Positions 39,401 through 49,766 of a stretch of 64,000 nucleotides of DNA are shown in pieces. The position numbers were made by a program, and so were the translations under genes. Each line of letters starts with the position of its first letter. Within the stretch, counting starts at the first letter, position 1. The DNA is from Ramazzottius varieornatus. Lineage: Eukaryota; Tardigrada; Eutardigrada; Parachela; Ramazzottiidae. Below the pieces are notes generated by a model. The model was not told the origin of the DNA. It ran no database searches and saw nothing but the letters and a program-made list of their open reading frames with translations. The DNA lies in the NCBI GenBank assembly GCA_001949185.1, contig BDGG01000010.1, forward strand, positions 290,469-354,468, written 5' to 3'.

Positions 39401-41193
39401 TGATGCTTTCGTACTTGTTCGGATACTTTCGGAAGATGTCCTACAGGAAATCAAATGCGAGTTCTTTTACCATTCAGAAAAACACGTTGGAAGTTCCTTT
39501 CAAAGGGAGAGTTTACGGTACCTTGATGACGACGATGGCTTCCTGGACGACGTAATTCACCTTGGTCTGGATCAAGTCGAGGAGTGTACTGACACATCTC
39601 TCGGCGGACTGTTCCACCTTGATGGCGCAGCGACCGATGGCTCGAACAGCCTTTCGGACAAAGTCAATGTCGACCTCGGTAGCGTACTCTTTCAGTTCGG
39701 CCAAGACCTGCGCGATGTTGGCTGGGGATGCTAGTCGGATCATGATGTCCAGCTTTTCCAGCTTGACGTAGATGGGGTCGTTGTACTTGACGAAAAAGAC
39801 CTTCATCTCATGATGAAGAATCTCCGGCCTGAAACAGCACACGAAATCAGATTTCAATTCGGTGGGATCGCTCAAGTATGGATTTACTTCTTTTGGACGA
39901 TGAGGTTGATGTTGCGCAAAGCAACGTATTGCAGTTCAGGTTCGGCGGAAAGAAGAGTGACCAGAGGAGGTGCGAGCTTCTTCGACAAGGACACCACGAA
40001 CTCCGAGTCGTTTGGCAGCATTTCCATCAGTTTCATCAGGACCTTGACGGCGGACAGAACGACGGCGGCGTTGGCGTGCGCCAGTCTGGGTGAAACTCGC
40101 TCACAGATCCTACGATGAAAAATTCCCTCCAAAAAACCGTAAAGTACCTAGAACAAGACTGGGACGCAATTACCCTTGGGCTTCTCGCTCATCGGTAGGT
40201 GTGTAGTTGGCTACGCAGTCCAGGATGAACACCTGTCCCCACTCCGTACATTCATTTAACGCAGTCAACAGCTTATTGACCATGGCTGTGTTCATATCAA
40301 TCACAGGAGTCGCAGCTGACTCGTTGATTTCACTCAGCGCGGCCACAGCGTTGGCTACAACCTAGAATAAGAAACAGAAAAGTACAAGGAAGGAACCAAG
40401 AAGGAGAAAATGAAAGTTTACCATAGGGTTCGAGTCGGACAAGAGATCCTTCAGCGCGTCGAGGAAACCCTGATCTTCAGCCAACGTCGGGTTGATGTCG
40501 TACAGCTTGGCTACACAGACAGCCGCAGTTTTCCTGACGTATGGATCTTCGTCTTTCAAGCACTTTCGGAGAGGATCACAGAGGTACTCGGTAATTTTGT
40601 CCACGCGGATCATGCCCATGGTGCGGACGGCCAGTGCGCGGATCAGCGGGTTGGGATCATCGCAGTCCTTGACGAAGGTGTTGACGGCTAAGATGGCCAG
40701 TTCGGGCTGCGTCTTAGCGTAGTTGATTAGGTAAAGGTAGACGAGCTTTTTGAGCTCGAGGTTATCGGTTTGCATACAGTTGATAACATCCGGAAACAAC
40801 GCGCTACAAGACCAAGCAGTCACCAAAGTGTCATATTCCTATTTGATCAAATCCCGCATGACGTCATCGTAGGCAATGTAAAACCGGGCTTCTCATTTAC
40901 GTCGTGCGCGAAGCACATACTGCACCAGTATGGGCAATCAGCAATCAAGCGAGAGTATTGAATTTACCTGACGTCTTTGCCGACGGTCATGCTGGCAATG
41001 ACTTTCTTCACAGCTTCTCGACGCTTTTCCTTCTTATCACTGTTGAGCTCGCTCTTTAACTCAAAGATCTCACCTGAAAAGATACATGGTTCATGCCAAA
41101 TGGATCTAAAAGATGCTATGTTGCGGATAAAGAGTCAGCGGGCTACCTAGCCCTACCTTTCTTGGTGGTGGTGAAATACTTGGCGTCCGACAT
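36429..41193 (-). CDS. AP2B1: AP-1/AP-2 complex beta subunit (beta adaptin), 13 exons
   Basis: Beta subunit of clathrin adaptor complexes, at plasma membrane and/or trans-Golgi. Exons (5' to 3'): 41193-41157, 41073-40968, 40803-40422, 40361-40174, 40109-39888, 39828-39522, 39440-39352, 39179-38710, 38474-38269, 37959-37613, 37436-37307, 37195-37024, 36658-36429; all in frame, 961 residues. The N-terminal HEAT trunk is very well conserved ([63 protein letters not shown]). The hinge contains a clathrin box, LLSLD, in [10 protein letters not shown]. The appendage closes the protein ([18 protein letters not shown]). Vertebrates separate AP1B1 and AP2B1; many invertebrates use one beta subunit for both, and I cannot exclude that here. 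Introns 8, 9, 10 and 12 each carry a GTGGCGCA foldback element. Confidence 0.96.
36746..36792. repeat. GTGGCGCA foldback element, beta-adaptin intron 12
   Basis: Core of 47 bp (AAGTGGCGCACG ... CGTACGCCACTT). Flanks GATAAAACGATCTGAG and, inverted on the left, GGAATACGATCTGGG show the longer palindrome. Confidence 0.85.
37505..37550. repeat. GTGGCGCA foldback element, beta-adaptin intron 10 (diverged)
   Basis: Core of 46 bp: ATGTGGCGCAT ... ATGCACCACTT, with the right flank GAGACAATTATC. It is the most diverged of the intronic copies. Confidence 0.65.
38137..38183. repeat. GTGGCGCA foldback element, beta-adaptin intron 9
   Basis: Core of 47 bp (AAGTGGCGCACG ... CGTACGCCACTT), tail CAGCAAACGATCCGCG. 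It shares the CGTACG variant of the right arm with the copy at 36746. Confidence 0.85.
38581..38626. repeat. GTGGCGCA foldback element, beta-adaptin intron 8
   Basis: Core of 46 bp (AAGTGGCGCACG ... CGTGCGCCACTT). The left flank, read inverted, gives GAGAACGAACCGGTCGAGTT and the right gives GGGAAGAAAGCTCTGCCGAG, so the palindrome continues outward on both sides. Confidence 0.85.
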
Positions 41194-43722
41194 GTTGGAT
41201 AGCTTTTCTTCCGATCAAGGCGATGCTCACTTAGATAGATGTCCCAGTCACCCACAAGATAGCACGACGAGGAAGAAGCTGAAGAGAAAAAATCTGAAGG
41301 ATACTGCTTATATCTGAAGGATACTGCTACAGTACGACGTACACGTACTGTATTTCGTGTGGAGACTGGAGAGTGGAGACTGATTATTAATGATTAAAAC
41401 GGAAATCCAATCAACAATCAATGCTTCACACGAGCCGACAGATGGCACTGCAGTACATGTCCACATGTAACACAACTTGTGATTTCCGCCGGAAGACTTT
41501 TCATGAAGTCCTTGTCCGAACATCCTGGGATCTCGGAAGAACGACCAGAGAAATTCTTGCCGGTGCAACAGACCAGATGCACACAGCCGGGGTATCGTGC
41601 GGGAAACGCAGCTTTCGTGCGATGGAATCGAACTCGCCCCAGCGCTGCCACGCCCAATAATATCTCTCCTCACCTGGGTCCCCGAAAGGTTTCCCACAGT
41701 TTGGCTAGCGTTCTCAAGCCCGAAACCGTATTCCCTGTTTGTAAAGAGTTTAAAGACGGGGTAGATCTTCAAGAGACACGTAGAGCAATGTAAACTGTAC
41801 AGTATGACGTAGTTTGATGATAGTGATCGATCATCGATATCAGTTCAAACGTAAACAATTGACACAGCGTCCTGCTGTACATACCACTTCATTTGGATCC
41901 ACGATTAATGCCTCAATGAATCGCGAGGTCGACACCAAGACCTTCACGTGCAAGAGTACAATGGGGATGTCTAAATCATGTGTTGAGCTTTCTTAACAAC
42001 TTTATCCGTCCTTCCAGGAAACCCTCTGCCGTCGATTCGCATAGGCGGTCTCGATGGGCAATTACCATAGAGCAGGAAAAACAAACAAGGCGCGCCCAAG
42101 GCGACCGAGGGTCACTTTACGGGATGCTTCGGATCATTAGATCGGATGTATACACAGGGTCTTGAAAGTTCCCCGCAAAAATTCGCCTTCCATAGTGCCG
42201 ACGGTTCTTTCTATCGTGAACAGCTCTGTTCAGCGCCGTACCAATTAAGATTCGTGGTACGGATACATAAGCGCGGCTATTTCCCTAAATTTTCAGTCAC
42301 TGTGTATCTCGTACGAGTCCGGAAGACACATTTCCGATCGATGATTTGATCCTGATTAGTTAGCCATTAAGTCTGGTGCGAGTTTCCGATCGATAGTGAC
42401 ATGAAACAGTGCTCGCAACGAGACGCGAACGTGTAGCGCGAGCTGTACGATATGAAGTATACCTGCAAGGAAGTAATTTCGTGTTCCTCTTATGACACAT
42501 TATCCGCAAGGAAGACCCTGTATTTTGAGATATGGGAATGGGGGAACCCCATTGCAATTTGGTTCAAGCATTGCGTTTAGAGAGTTCTAATCTTCAGACG
42601 CACGAGAAGCAAAGTTGTCGCGAATATGTACGCAACAACATTTATCGGATCAATGCTGGAAAATCTTCAACGTCAACGACAAAGCAGTCGGAACCCGTGC
42701 ATGCCCGATCATGCAATTTCCCATGGATCATGATGGTCGAGCAGGCGACGTCAGCAGCTTTATTCACTCTGGCGCATACCCCTTCCTCCGCTCTCAAAGA
42801 ATCTTTGGACAGAGCCTGCCGGCAGCATGCTGTTCATGAACGATCGTCGCTCACAGAGAGACTCCCCTGTAGCATGTTTATGAGCCTGTCGAGTTCGATC
42901 TGCATATACAGATGGACCTATCGCGAGCTCCGCGTACAGTATTTGACATTTAAAATGGGATTTGCTTGTTTAAGCACCTACTACTGGCTCTCAACGTCAG
43001 TCACGTCATGTCAAGACCAACGTTATACTTGTTCCTGCCTATAACCGTACGCACAACCTCCCATCGCCGGATCCCAGTTTCCTTTTCGCCACTCCTTCAA
43101 TTCGCGCATATTCATGCATATAAGTGCCTTCAATTGTCCGTGAGCCTCTCAACGCTTCCTCCAGGCGCAGAATCACGCACCTGTGTTGTATCAAAGAGAC
43201 TTATTGTATGCTATCAACGTTAAAAGCTAAACAGGTGTGAAGGAAATGACTGGCTGTTTATTTACACCTCTCTTTCCGATCCGCTAATCTGGAACCCTTC
43301 AAACCGACACTCCGAATAGTGGCCGAATCCAGCGAGCTGGAATCCTGCCATACTGGTATACACACCAACGTCACCAAGTCATCAATCTTCTCTTGCCTGC
43401 AAGATGTTATATCCTTTATATACCACACATGTTTTGACTGGTATTGGTATCTCTTTGCTTGTTCGACCAAAGTTGTTGAGTTAAATGTCGGAGTACTCGC
43501 CTTCGGGCTCAATAAACGATACGAGGAAGTCGAAGCTCGATACACGTTTCATTCCCGTTTGTCTGTCCCACTACAACTTCAAAGTAAGAAAACTTTCGAA
43601 TTGGGATTCTGTTTTTTTGACGAAATGAAATCCGTTCACTGTCTTCCTTGTTCCGTAAAATTGTTATTCCATGTACTTCATGTATTACACTCTGTGGAAA
43701 TGTTTTCGATGTAATTGCAGGT
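41194..43722. other. Intergenic region, no gene recognised
   Basis: Frames at 41308-41793 overlap on both strands and match nothing. A short direct repeat of ATCTGAAGGATACTGCT occurs at 41293-41330. The beta-adaptin promoter should lie just above 41193. Confidence 0.5.
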
Positions 43723-46700
43723 ATGGGAGAGGATGATGATCTCTTGACGCTGGCAGTCATAGGTGGTGGTATCCTGCTGGGATTACTGGTACGTGCATAA
43801 AGGTTGCTTTTGTCGACAAAGTGACTGCTGTCAGAAATTAAGCCGGAGCGTGCCGATGTCAATGCCGCATCTGTAATCTTCACACATAACGCTCCCGTGC
43901 GTGTGTTGTGTAACCCACATCATTACTTGACGTCACAGAAGGCTGTAATAACAACGTTTTCACAATCCATAACGTTCAACTGCCTAAAACTCTGTACGCA
44001 TAGATTCTTTTTCAACTTTTAACCTTCCGAGGTCTACGTAGGCGGTTCAAAAATGGACCAAGGGGCGCTTTTCGGTTTCGGATCGTAGAAAACAATGTAC
44101 TTTGCGAGGAACCGGTTCTTGAGGGTTGTTTTTTTCGCAGGTCATCTTTCTGATATGCGTCTTTTGTTCTTACTTCAACCACCAGTACGACCGGTTACAG
44201 CGCGAGAAACGCCGAAACTCGCTACAGGCCGTCGTTATCCAGTCGACTTCCAGCGCCGCTGGTCACCATTCCCCGCATTCGCTTTCCAGTCAGAAAGTTT
44301 CTTCCAAGCCATTGGCGCATTATTCACCCCTTGTACCGGACAACACAGTCTCGGTGGGGCGCGCCAAGACCGAGCCATCACTCCACACGCTGACGTACGC
44401 CAAGCCTGACCCACACTGCCGAAGGTGCGCTTCGGATGGTCGCTCACTGGCAGTGACGTCATTGACTAATGTACCGAATAGCAATAACGGTTCCAACAGG
44501 AGCGCAGCGACAATGACTTCGGTGCTGAAGCATGCTTGTGCATGTACGCTGTTGATGAGCAGTTCGCCGTCGGAACGGTCCATCCCGACCGAGGAGATTC
44601 TGCAGCTGGCTACTTCGACGGAAGCTATCAATGCCATGGCCAACGCGAGAACCAGGAGCCAGAAGGCAAGGACGGCCTTTTTGTCGCCAATTTTGGTACA
44701 TGACACTGACCCGCTGATCGTTGTGTCGGACTCTCCGTCAACCAACTCGGACATGGTGTATACTGGACAGCCGACTGTCACGAAAACAGTGGTGCAAATT
44801 AATGAGTGTTTCGACCAATCGACCAGCTCGTGTCTAACTTCGCCAGGAGAGGGAAACTTTAACGTCAATCATCACAGCGTTGTGCCAGTCCAGAGGTAAG
44901 GACGTACAGAGGCTGCCATAGGTTTTGGATACGAACCATGCATGCTGATGGAATACGGCACATTTTTCTTCTTTCACGAAATTCTCGTTCTTATTAAGGT
45001 CCGCATCCCCGCATTCGAATATGCATTACCAGTCAGTAACGCAGACCAGCAGTACTTGCACAACACCGGTCAACCCACATCCCGAGGAAGGACCTCTCCT
45101 TTATTCGCGCAAAACCCCCCATCCCATTCTCCATCCGCATTTCCACACACAATCCGCAGATGAAGATCCGGCCGACGAACAAGCTCAGGCTATACCGAGT
45201 CTGCTCGTCGACTCGAGCCTCGGTATTGCCCAAGAGGAATCCGAGACTGCCGGCGGAAACCTGGAGGTTCCGGATGAGTCGCCGTCACCGTCACCCATCA
45301 GTGATCTCATGATGGACGACGATGATGATGAGGAGGATACTTCCGATCCTTGCAAGGCTTTGTGGGATCTCCGCTCCGTGTTGGAGCAGAAAACGGTGGC
45401 GACTGTCCCACAGCGCACTCTGATACGCCTGATCAATGCAGAGTCCGATAATGAGACGGATGCCGCCATGCAGCCAAGCGTGGAGGCCGCGATGACGTCA
45501 AAGAATAACCAACTAACACCTGCAAGCCTGTTGACTTCCTTGACTTCCTTTGAGTCCAACACGCCTTCCGAAGAGGTACAAGAACCAAATTAAAAATCCT
45601 TAGACTTCCACCGGAATTTTCTTTTTGACGTTTAAACTTGCTCGAATCGTAGCAGCAGAGTCCTTTTGTTGAAATATGACGACTGAGGTCTGAGGTGCTG
45701 TTAAAGTAGAGCCCAAAAAAAATTATCTCCAACAGGACCGATGGTGACTAGATTCGGTGATGTCAGCGTATCCACTTAGCATGTTTTTATGGTATTCACC
45801 TTCTGCCATTTTGTACCATTTTACTACGACTTACAACTAATGGCGCATCTATTGGTTTGCAGTCTTTCGATACGGGTAACTGCGCGAAGGCACTGGAAGC
45901 CATCTTTGACGAGCCCAGCGACCTTCCGGTTCTCGCTGCCACCCATTCAACTCACTCCGAAACCAGCCACGGCTCAACCTCGTCTTCCGCTCCCATGAGT
46001 ACCATGATCATTTCCACCACCCAGCAGGTTATCGCACAAAGCAGTGCTACTCATCTGACACCTCCTGCCAGTCATCGGCAACAACGGAAGGGCACGCCAC
46101 CCAAGTTGACATCACAGCAAAAGCGTCAGAGCTTCAAGAAAGCTCACCGTGCGGCAGCTGGGCCTTCCACGAAGGCAGCTGTTGCATCCGCTGTTCCGCT
46201 TCCTCCTGTTCCTGTGATGGTATTACCTGTGGAAGTGACGCACTTACAAGAAAAGATTATGACGATGACGGAGATGGAGCGACCTATCTCGCCCAACCGC
46301 CTGGCACAGATGAAGCACGATAGTGGATACAAGTCCCAGTCTTTTGACACAGGTAGCAGCCACGCTGTCACGCCATCCATGCAAGCTCTGGCCATGCATT
46401 CCTACAAGAGTGTACCGTCGTTGCCCAGTCACCTGGCTGGCCTACGTGACGCTCTCGCATATGATATCAACAGGTAAGTTTACGAAAAATGTGCGGTAGT
46501 GTTAATAGAATGCTCAGATGGAATGCGCTGTGGAGAACTTCACCAACAGCTTGATACTTCAAAGAAACAAGTTTGGGTTATTGCAGCATGACAAGACGTT
46601 AAAAGTATAACCATCGTTGTTCGGACTGTTTTAGAATCGAAATAGCCAACATTGGACTGGATGTACCAGCTTGTGCCTTATCAGTATCGTCGGTCACTTC

Positions 46701-47668
46701 CTCCATGTCCGATATGGATGTTGACGAACTGCTTGCCGGCAGTTCGGCTTTCCCCTCCCTGACGTCTTCCATGGAAGTCGACCCACCGATCTCGATGCAC
46801 CCTCCAAGTCATAAGCATATTTATGCTGGCCACGTTCCCCGCGTACCTATGGTTCAAACGCAACCTGCCACGCCGACCTCGCCACAACGCGACTGGACCA
46901 TCGACGAGAAGTCCGACCGGCTCTTCCGTGAGTTCACACGTCCGGATGGAACCGTATCGAAACGGGTACCCATCAGTACAGCAACGGCAAACTCACTCCT
47001 AGGTACGACGTGTCATTCTAATCAAAGACTGCAGTCCAGTTAAAATCTGGCTCTGTTTAAAATCAGTAACAGCGATAAAAAAGCACGAGCCACTTGGAAA
47101 TATGGCGCCATTGGGAAACACTTGTACAGAAAAGTCGAAGCTCCAATATTCATGTCGCAGCCTCGACCTTCGCAATGTGAATGCATTACAGGCCGTGTCG
47201 GGTTGTGATTAAGTGAGTGGGTGTAATTTTTCAGGTACTTCGTCAAATACTGGTCGCGCCCGTCGAGCCATCCTGCCCAAGCGGAAGTCATACTCTCCTT
47301 CATCATCACACGGTGGTACGCCGGCGCAAGCGAGTATCGAAGAGACCGAAGAGGAACAAGAAAACGCTGTTGTTAGTAGTTCTCCAAGTTCGCTGTCGAC
47401 AGTCAAGTCCGTCTCTGCGGACCTATCCATAGACGCGCCCTCAATGGTAGGAGAAAGCGAAAGGACAGAATCAAAATCAGTCGAAGCAGACCCCAGTGCG
47501 AGGGTGGAAGAAACCAAGAACCACGTAGCAGTTCCGCAACAACCTGAAGTCTTTGTCTGCTCTACGACCGAACAATTTCTCACCCATTTGGACTTGAGAG
47601 CTCGGTCTCCGCAGCTGCGGCATGTTCCCATCATAAAGTTGCCGGACCAAGAAGGCGACGAAGTTTAG
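43723..47668 (+). CDS. Unknown single-pass membrane protein with long disordered tail (936 aa)
   Basis: Exons 43723-43788, 44141-44895, 44999-45575, 45863-46473, 46635-47002 and 47235-47668 join in frame. The first two exons build a helix (LLTLAVIGGGILLGLLVIFL continuing ICVFCSYF) right after the acidic start MGEDDD. Some 900 residues follow, rich in Ser, Thr, Pro, Asp and Glu and probably cytoplasmic (positively charged after the helix: DRLQREKRRNSLQ). A short segment recurs: QSFDTGNC near 45863 and QSFDTGSS near 46340. The exon-1 ATG follows an acceptor-like TTGCAG, so an upstream exon with an ectodomain is possible. I recognise no family. Splicing consistency is the main evidence. Confidence 0.7.
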
Positions 47669-47848
47669 ATTTTATCAAATGTTTTATCTAGTTTCGATGG
47701 TTCCTCTTCTCGGAAACAGCTGAAATTTGCTCATTACAAGTGGTAGACCCGTTCAGAACCTAGCGAAATCGCTAGATCTCAGTAAACCAAGTAACAAATA
47801 GCTGTAACAGATACAGACGGCGATTGCCTGCGTAAAGAAATAGCGTGC

Positions 47849-48632
47849 CTACGACCGAAAATCAAGCAAAAGTGATTCAAGCGTCTCACGATCAGGCTCA
47901 ACTTTCATCTTGTGTCCATCCAGATTAGGGATAGAGGTGTCGTTCACCAACCACTCTGCGGACAGCGCCTCCCTGCAAAGTGCAAGTAATACAATGGTTC
48001 ACGTAAGAAAATTATAGGGGAGCACGAAGCATCTGCAAACGGACCTTCTAGCAATCTTGTAAAGTTCGATTTCCTGGAAATACTCAATGTTCAGTTCCGA
48101 CCGTTGCAAAACTGTTTCCCAGCAGCTTTTAGTCGAGGATTTCCAGGCCAGGTTGGTCTAGAGAATACATAGGGCACTTGTCGATACAGCGTAAAACCGC
48201 TTCCTCGACTTCCCCATCATCCAGCGAACGAGCCTGAGAAGCGATAACAAGATCGACCTGACGTTTGGGGGAGAGTCTCCACTAATCCAGGAAGTCGTGC
48301 GAGTGCTGAATTCAGCTTTATACCTGAGTCCATACAGTGTACACCAGTGCATTTTTCTGGTCCAGTACCTCATGACTGCCGTTTGGCATTCCACTGGTAG
48401 CTCCAAGACGCCATACTTCATAGCACACTCAAGAAGGTTCATGAGGATAGGACCGCTATTATCAAGCCGGGTAACTTCATCTGCCAGTCGATCCGTGTAC
48501 AGTATTAGTTAACCATAGCTTGAAGCACCTCCTTGAAGTAGTTCGGGACAGCCATTTTCTTCAACGTTGGATCAGCCATCGGCCCGTAATACATGGCCTT
48601 AAAGACTTCGCTACCGACGGCGAGGAAGATCC
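47849..48632 (-). pseudogene. Decayed BTB-BACK protein gene (BTBD-like)
   Basis: Fragments in changing minus-strand frames follow the order of a BTB-BACK protein. They are IFLAVGSEVFKAMYYGPMAD (BTB core); LILYTDRLADEV and LLECAMKYGVLELPVECQ (end of BTB and start of BACK); DQKNALVYTVW; LVIASQARSLDDGEVEEAVL; TKSCWETVLQRSELNIEYFQ; then EALSAEWLVNDTSIPNLDGH and a stop at 47849. Frame changes are needed near 48511, near 48366 and near 48165, and a 44-45 bp intron or a further shift near 48290. Only the last junction (47972 acceptor) looks like a normal intron. Such decay within about 780 bp indicates a pseudogene, while neighbouring genes are intact. Confidence 0.68.
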
Positions 48633-48775
48633 TAAAGACAAGGGTATTTTTCTGAAGGTTGGTGTAGCGAGCAACGGGGTGGCTGTTCGATCGTCATCGA
48701 CCTCGGTCGTTTTCGTACACAAATTCGATTTTAGTGATCAGTTCCTAGCTACCACGACCAGTCATCAGTGCTCAG

Positions 48776-49009
48776 ATTTCGCTGCTTTCCTGCGCAGCCT
48801 ACTTACTTGTGTGCCCAGGCGTTTTCCACGATGCTATCCCCCTCGAACTCGAAAACGATCTCCGCAAAGACAAAGAAGTTGTCCAGCAATTATTCGACCC
48901 AATCCTGCAGTCTCGTCGCCTCTCCCTGCCATCCCCAATCGCACTACTTCCTTTCGAGCTGCTTCTCAAGGCCGAGCTCGGAGGGTGGGGATGGCACGCG
49001 AAAGGCTGA
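48776..49009 (+). CDS. Possible exon of a secreted protein
   Basis: After an acceptor (GTGCTCAG) the frame reads a hydrophobic leader-like start (ISLLSCAAYLLVCPGVFHDA) and then a charged helical stretch (LELENDLRKDKEVVQQLF) to a stop at 49009. There is no ATG in the exon and no recognised upstream exon, so it may be a chance frame. Confidence 0.25.
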   Translation: MSLLSCAAYLLVCPGVFHDAIPLELENDLRKDKEVVQQLFDPILQSRRLSLPSPIALLPFELLLKAELGGWGWHAKG

Positions 49010-49250
49010 TTCTGTCCAGTTGTAAAGAAATCTTGGAGAAAAGTGGTTTCCAGATGAGCTGCAAGCCCGTAACCTTACGAGCAAACAAATCAAACAGGAT
49101 CTGCCGGAGAACGGAGGTAAATTAATTTGGCGAAAGTCCGCCAACCTTTCAGCCCGGCCCGTCGGAATTGGTCTCAACCCGTCACCCGGTCCGCAGTTCG
49201 GGCCAACGTCAATCAAGCTTCACATCAATCAGCCATTAGTACGCCTCATG

Positions 49251-49391
49251 CAGTGTTCGACAAAATTAACCGTTAAAGATGGGCGTAACACACCAGCCAA
49301 GCTTACTTACAACTCAGCCAATGAAAATTAGATTTTGCTGCATGCGCAAATCTCATTGGCTTTTTTTGACGGTTTACTTTGTCGTACACTG
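49251..49391. repeat. Foldback element with CAGTGTACGACAAA ends, copy 2
   Basis: Terminal arms CAGTGTTCGACAAAATTAAC and its inverted counterpart ending TCGTACACTG enclose a second stem. AGCCAATGAAAATTAGATTT near 49316 pairs with AAATCTCATTGGCT near 49347. Same ends as 18539-18699. Confidence 0.75.
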
Positions 49392-49766
49392 TGTCCACTG
49401 ATGTTGATAATTCACAAATGACATATTGTGACTTCTCAACAGTTTCAAATTATTTCTGCTCAGTTGGTCTGGTATCTCTTGCCCATGCAGCCCGAGTGTG
49501 TCGATCTCTCTTCTCAGGCCGAGATGAGACGTGTGGACAATCATCGAATCTGGATTTCAAGATTTGTCTCATGAATGGACCTGCTGGACTGAGTACCTAC
49601 CAGTTCCCTGTCAGTACCGATTTCATACCCTTATCAAGTAGCGCATGATCATATGCAACATTATGCTCTTGTGTTAGCATTTCTAAGTTGTCATGCGCCA
49701 TCGATGGTAGATAGAAATGTATTCCAAAACAGATTTTGTTTAGTCGCAGATGGCTCTGTGTCGTCC

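Noticed and set aside
41308-41793. Overlapping sense and antisense frames as a gene
   Set aside because: Long frames on both strands of the same bases, with no recognisable domain and no in-frame splice partner.
43319-43714. Upstream frame as ectodomain exon of the 43723-47668 membrane protein
   Set aside because: It ends just before the acceptor at 43720, has no donor in the right phase, and its sequence shows no leader peptide or conserved Cys pattern.
47065-47115. Thirteenth GTGGCGCA foldback element (GAGCCACTTGG / ATGGCGCCATTGGG)
   Set aside because: The arms are too degenerate and the 47 bp spacing is lost, so it was not counted.
48520-49125. 201-codon plus-strand frame as a gene
   Set aside because: Its first part is antisense to the BTB-BACK pseudogene; the remainder is Arg/Ser/Pro-rich and unlike any family. 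A different frame there (48776-49009) is the better, still weak, candidate.
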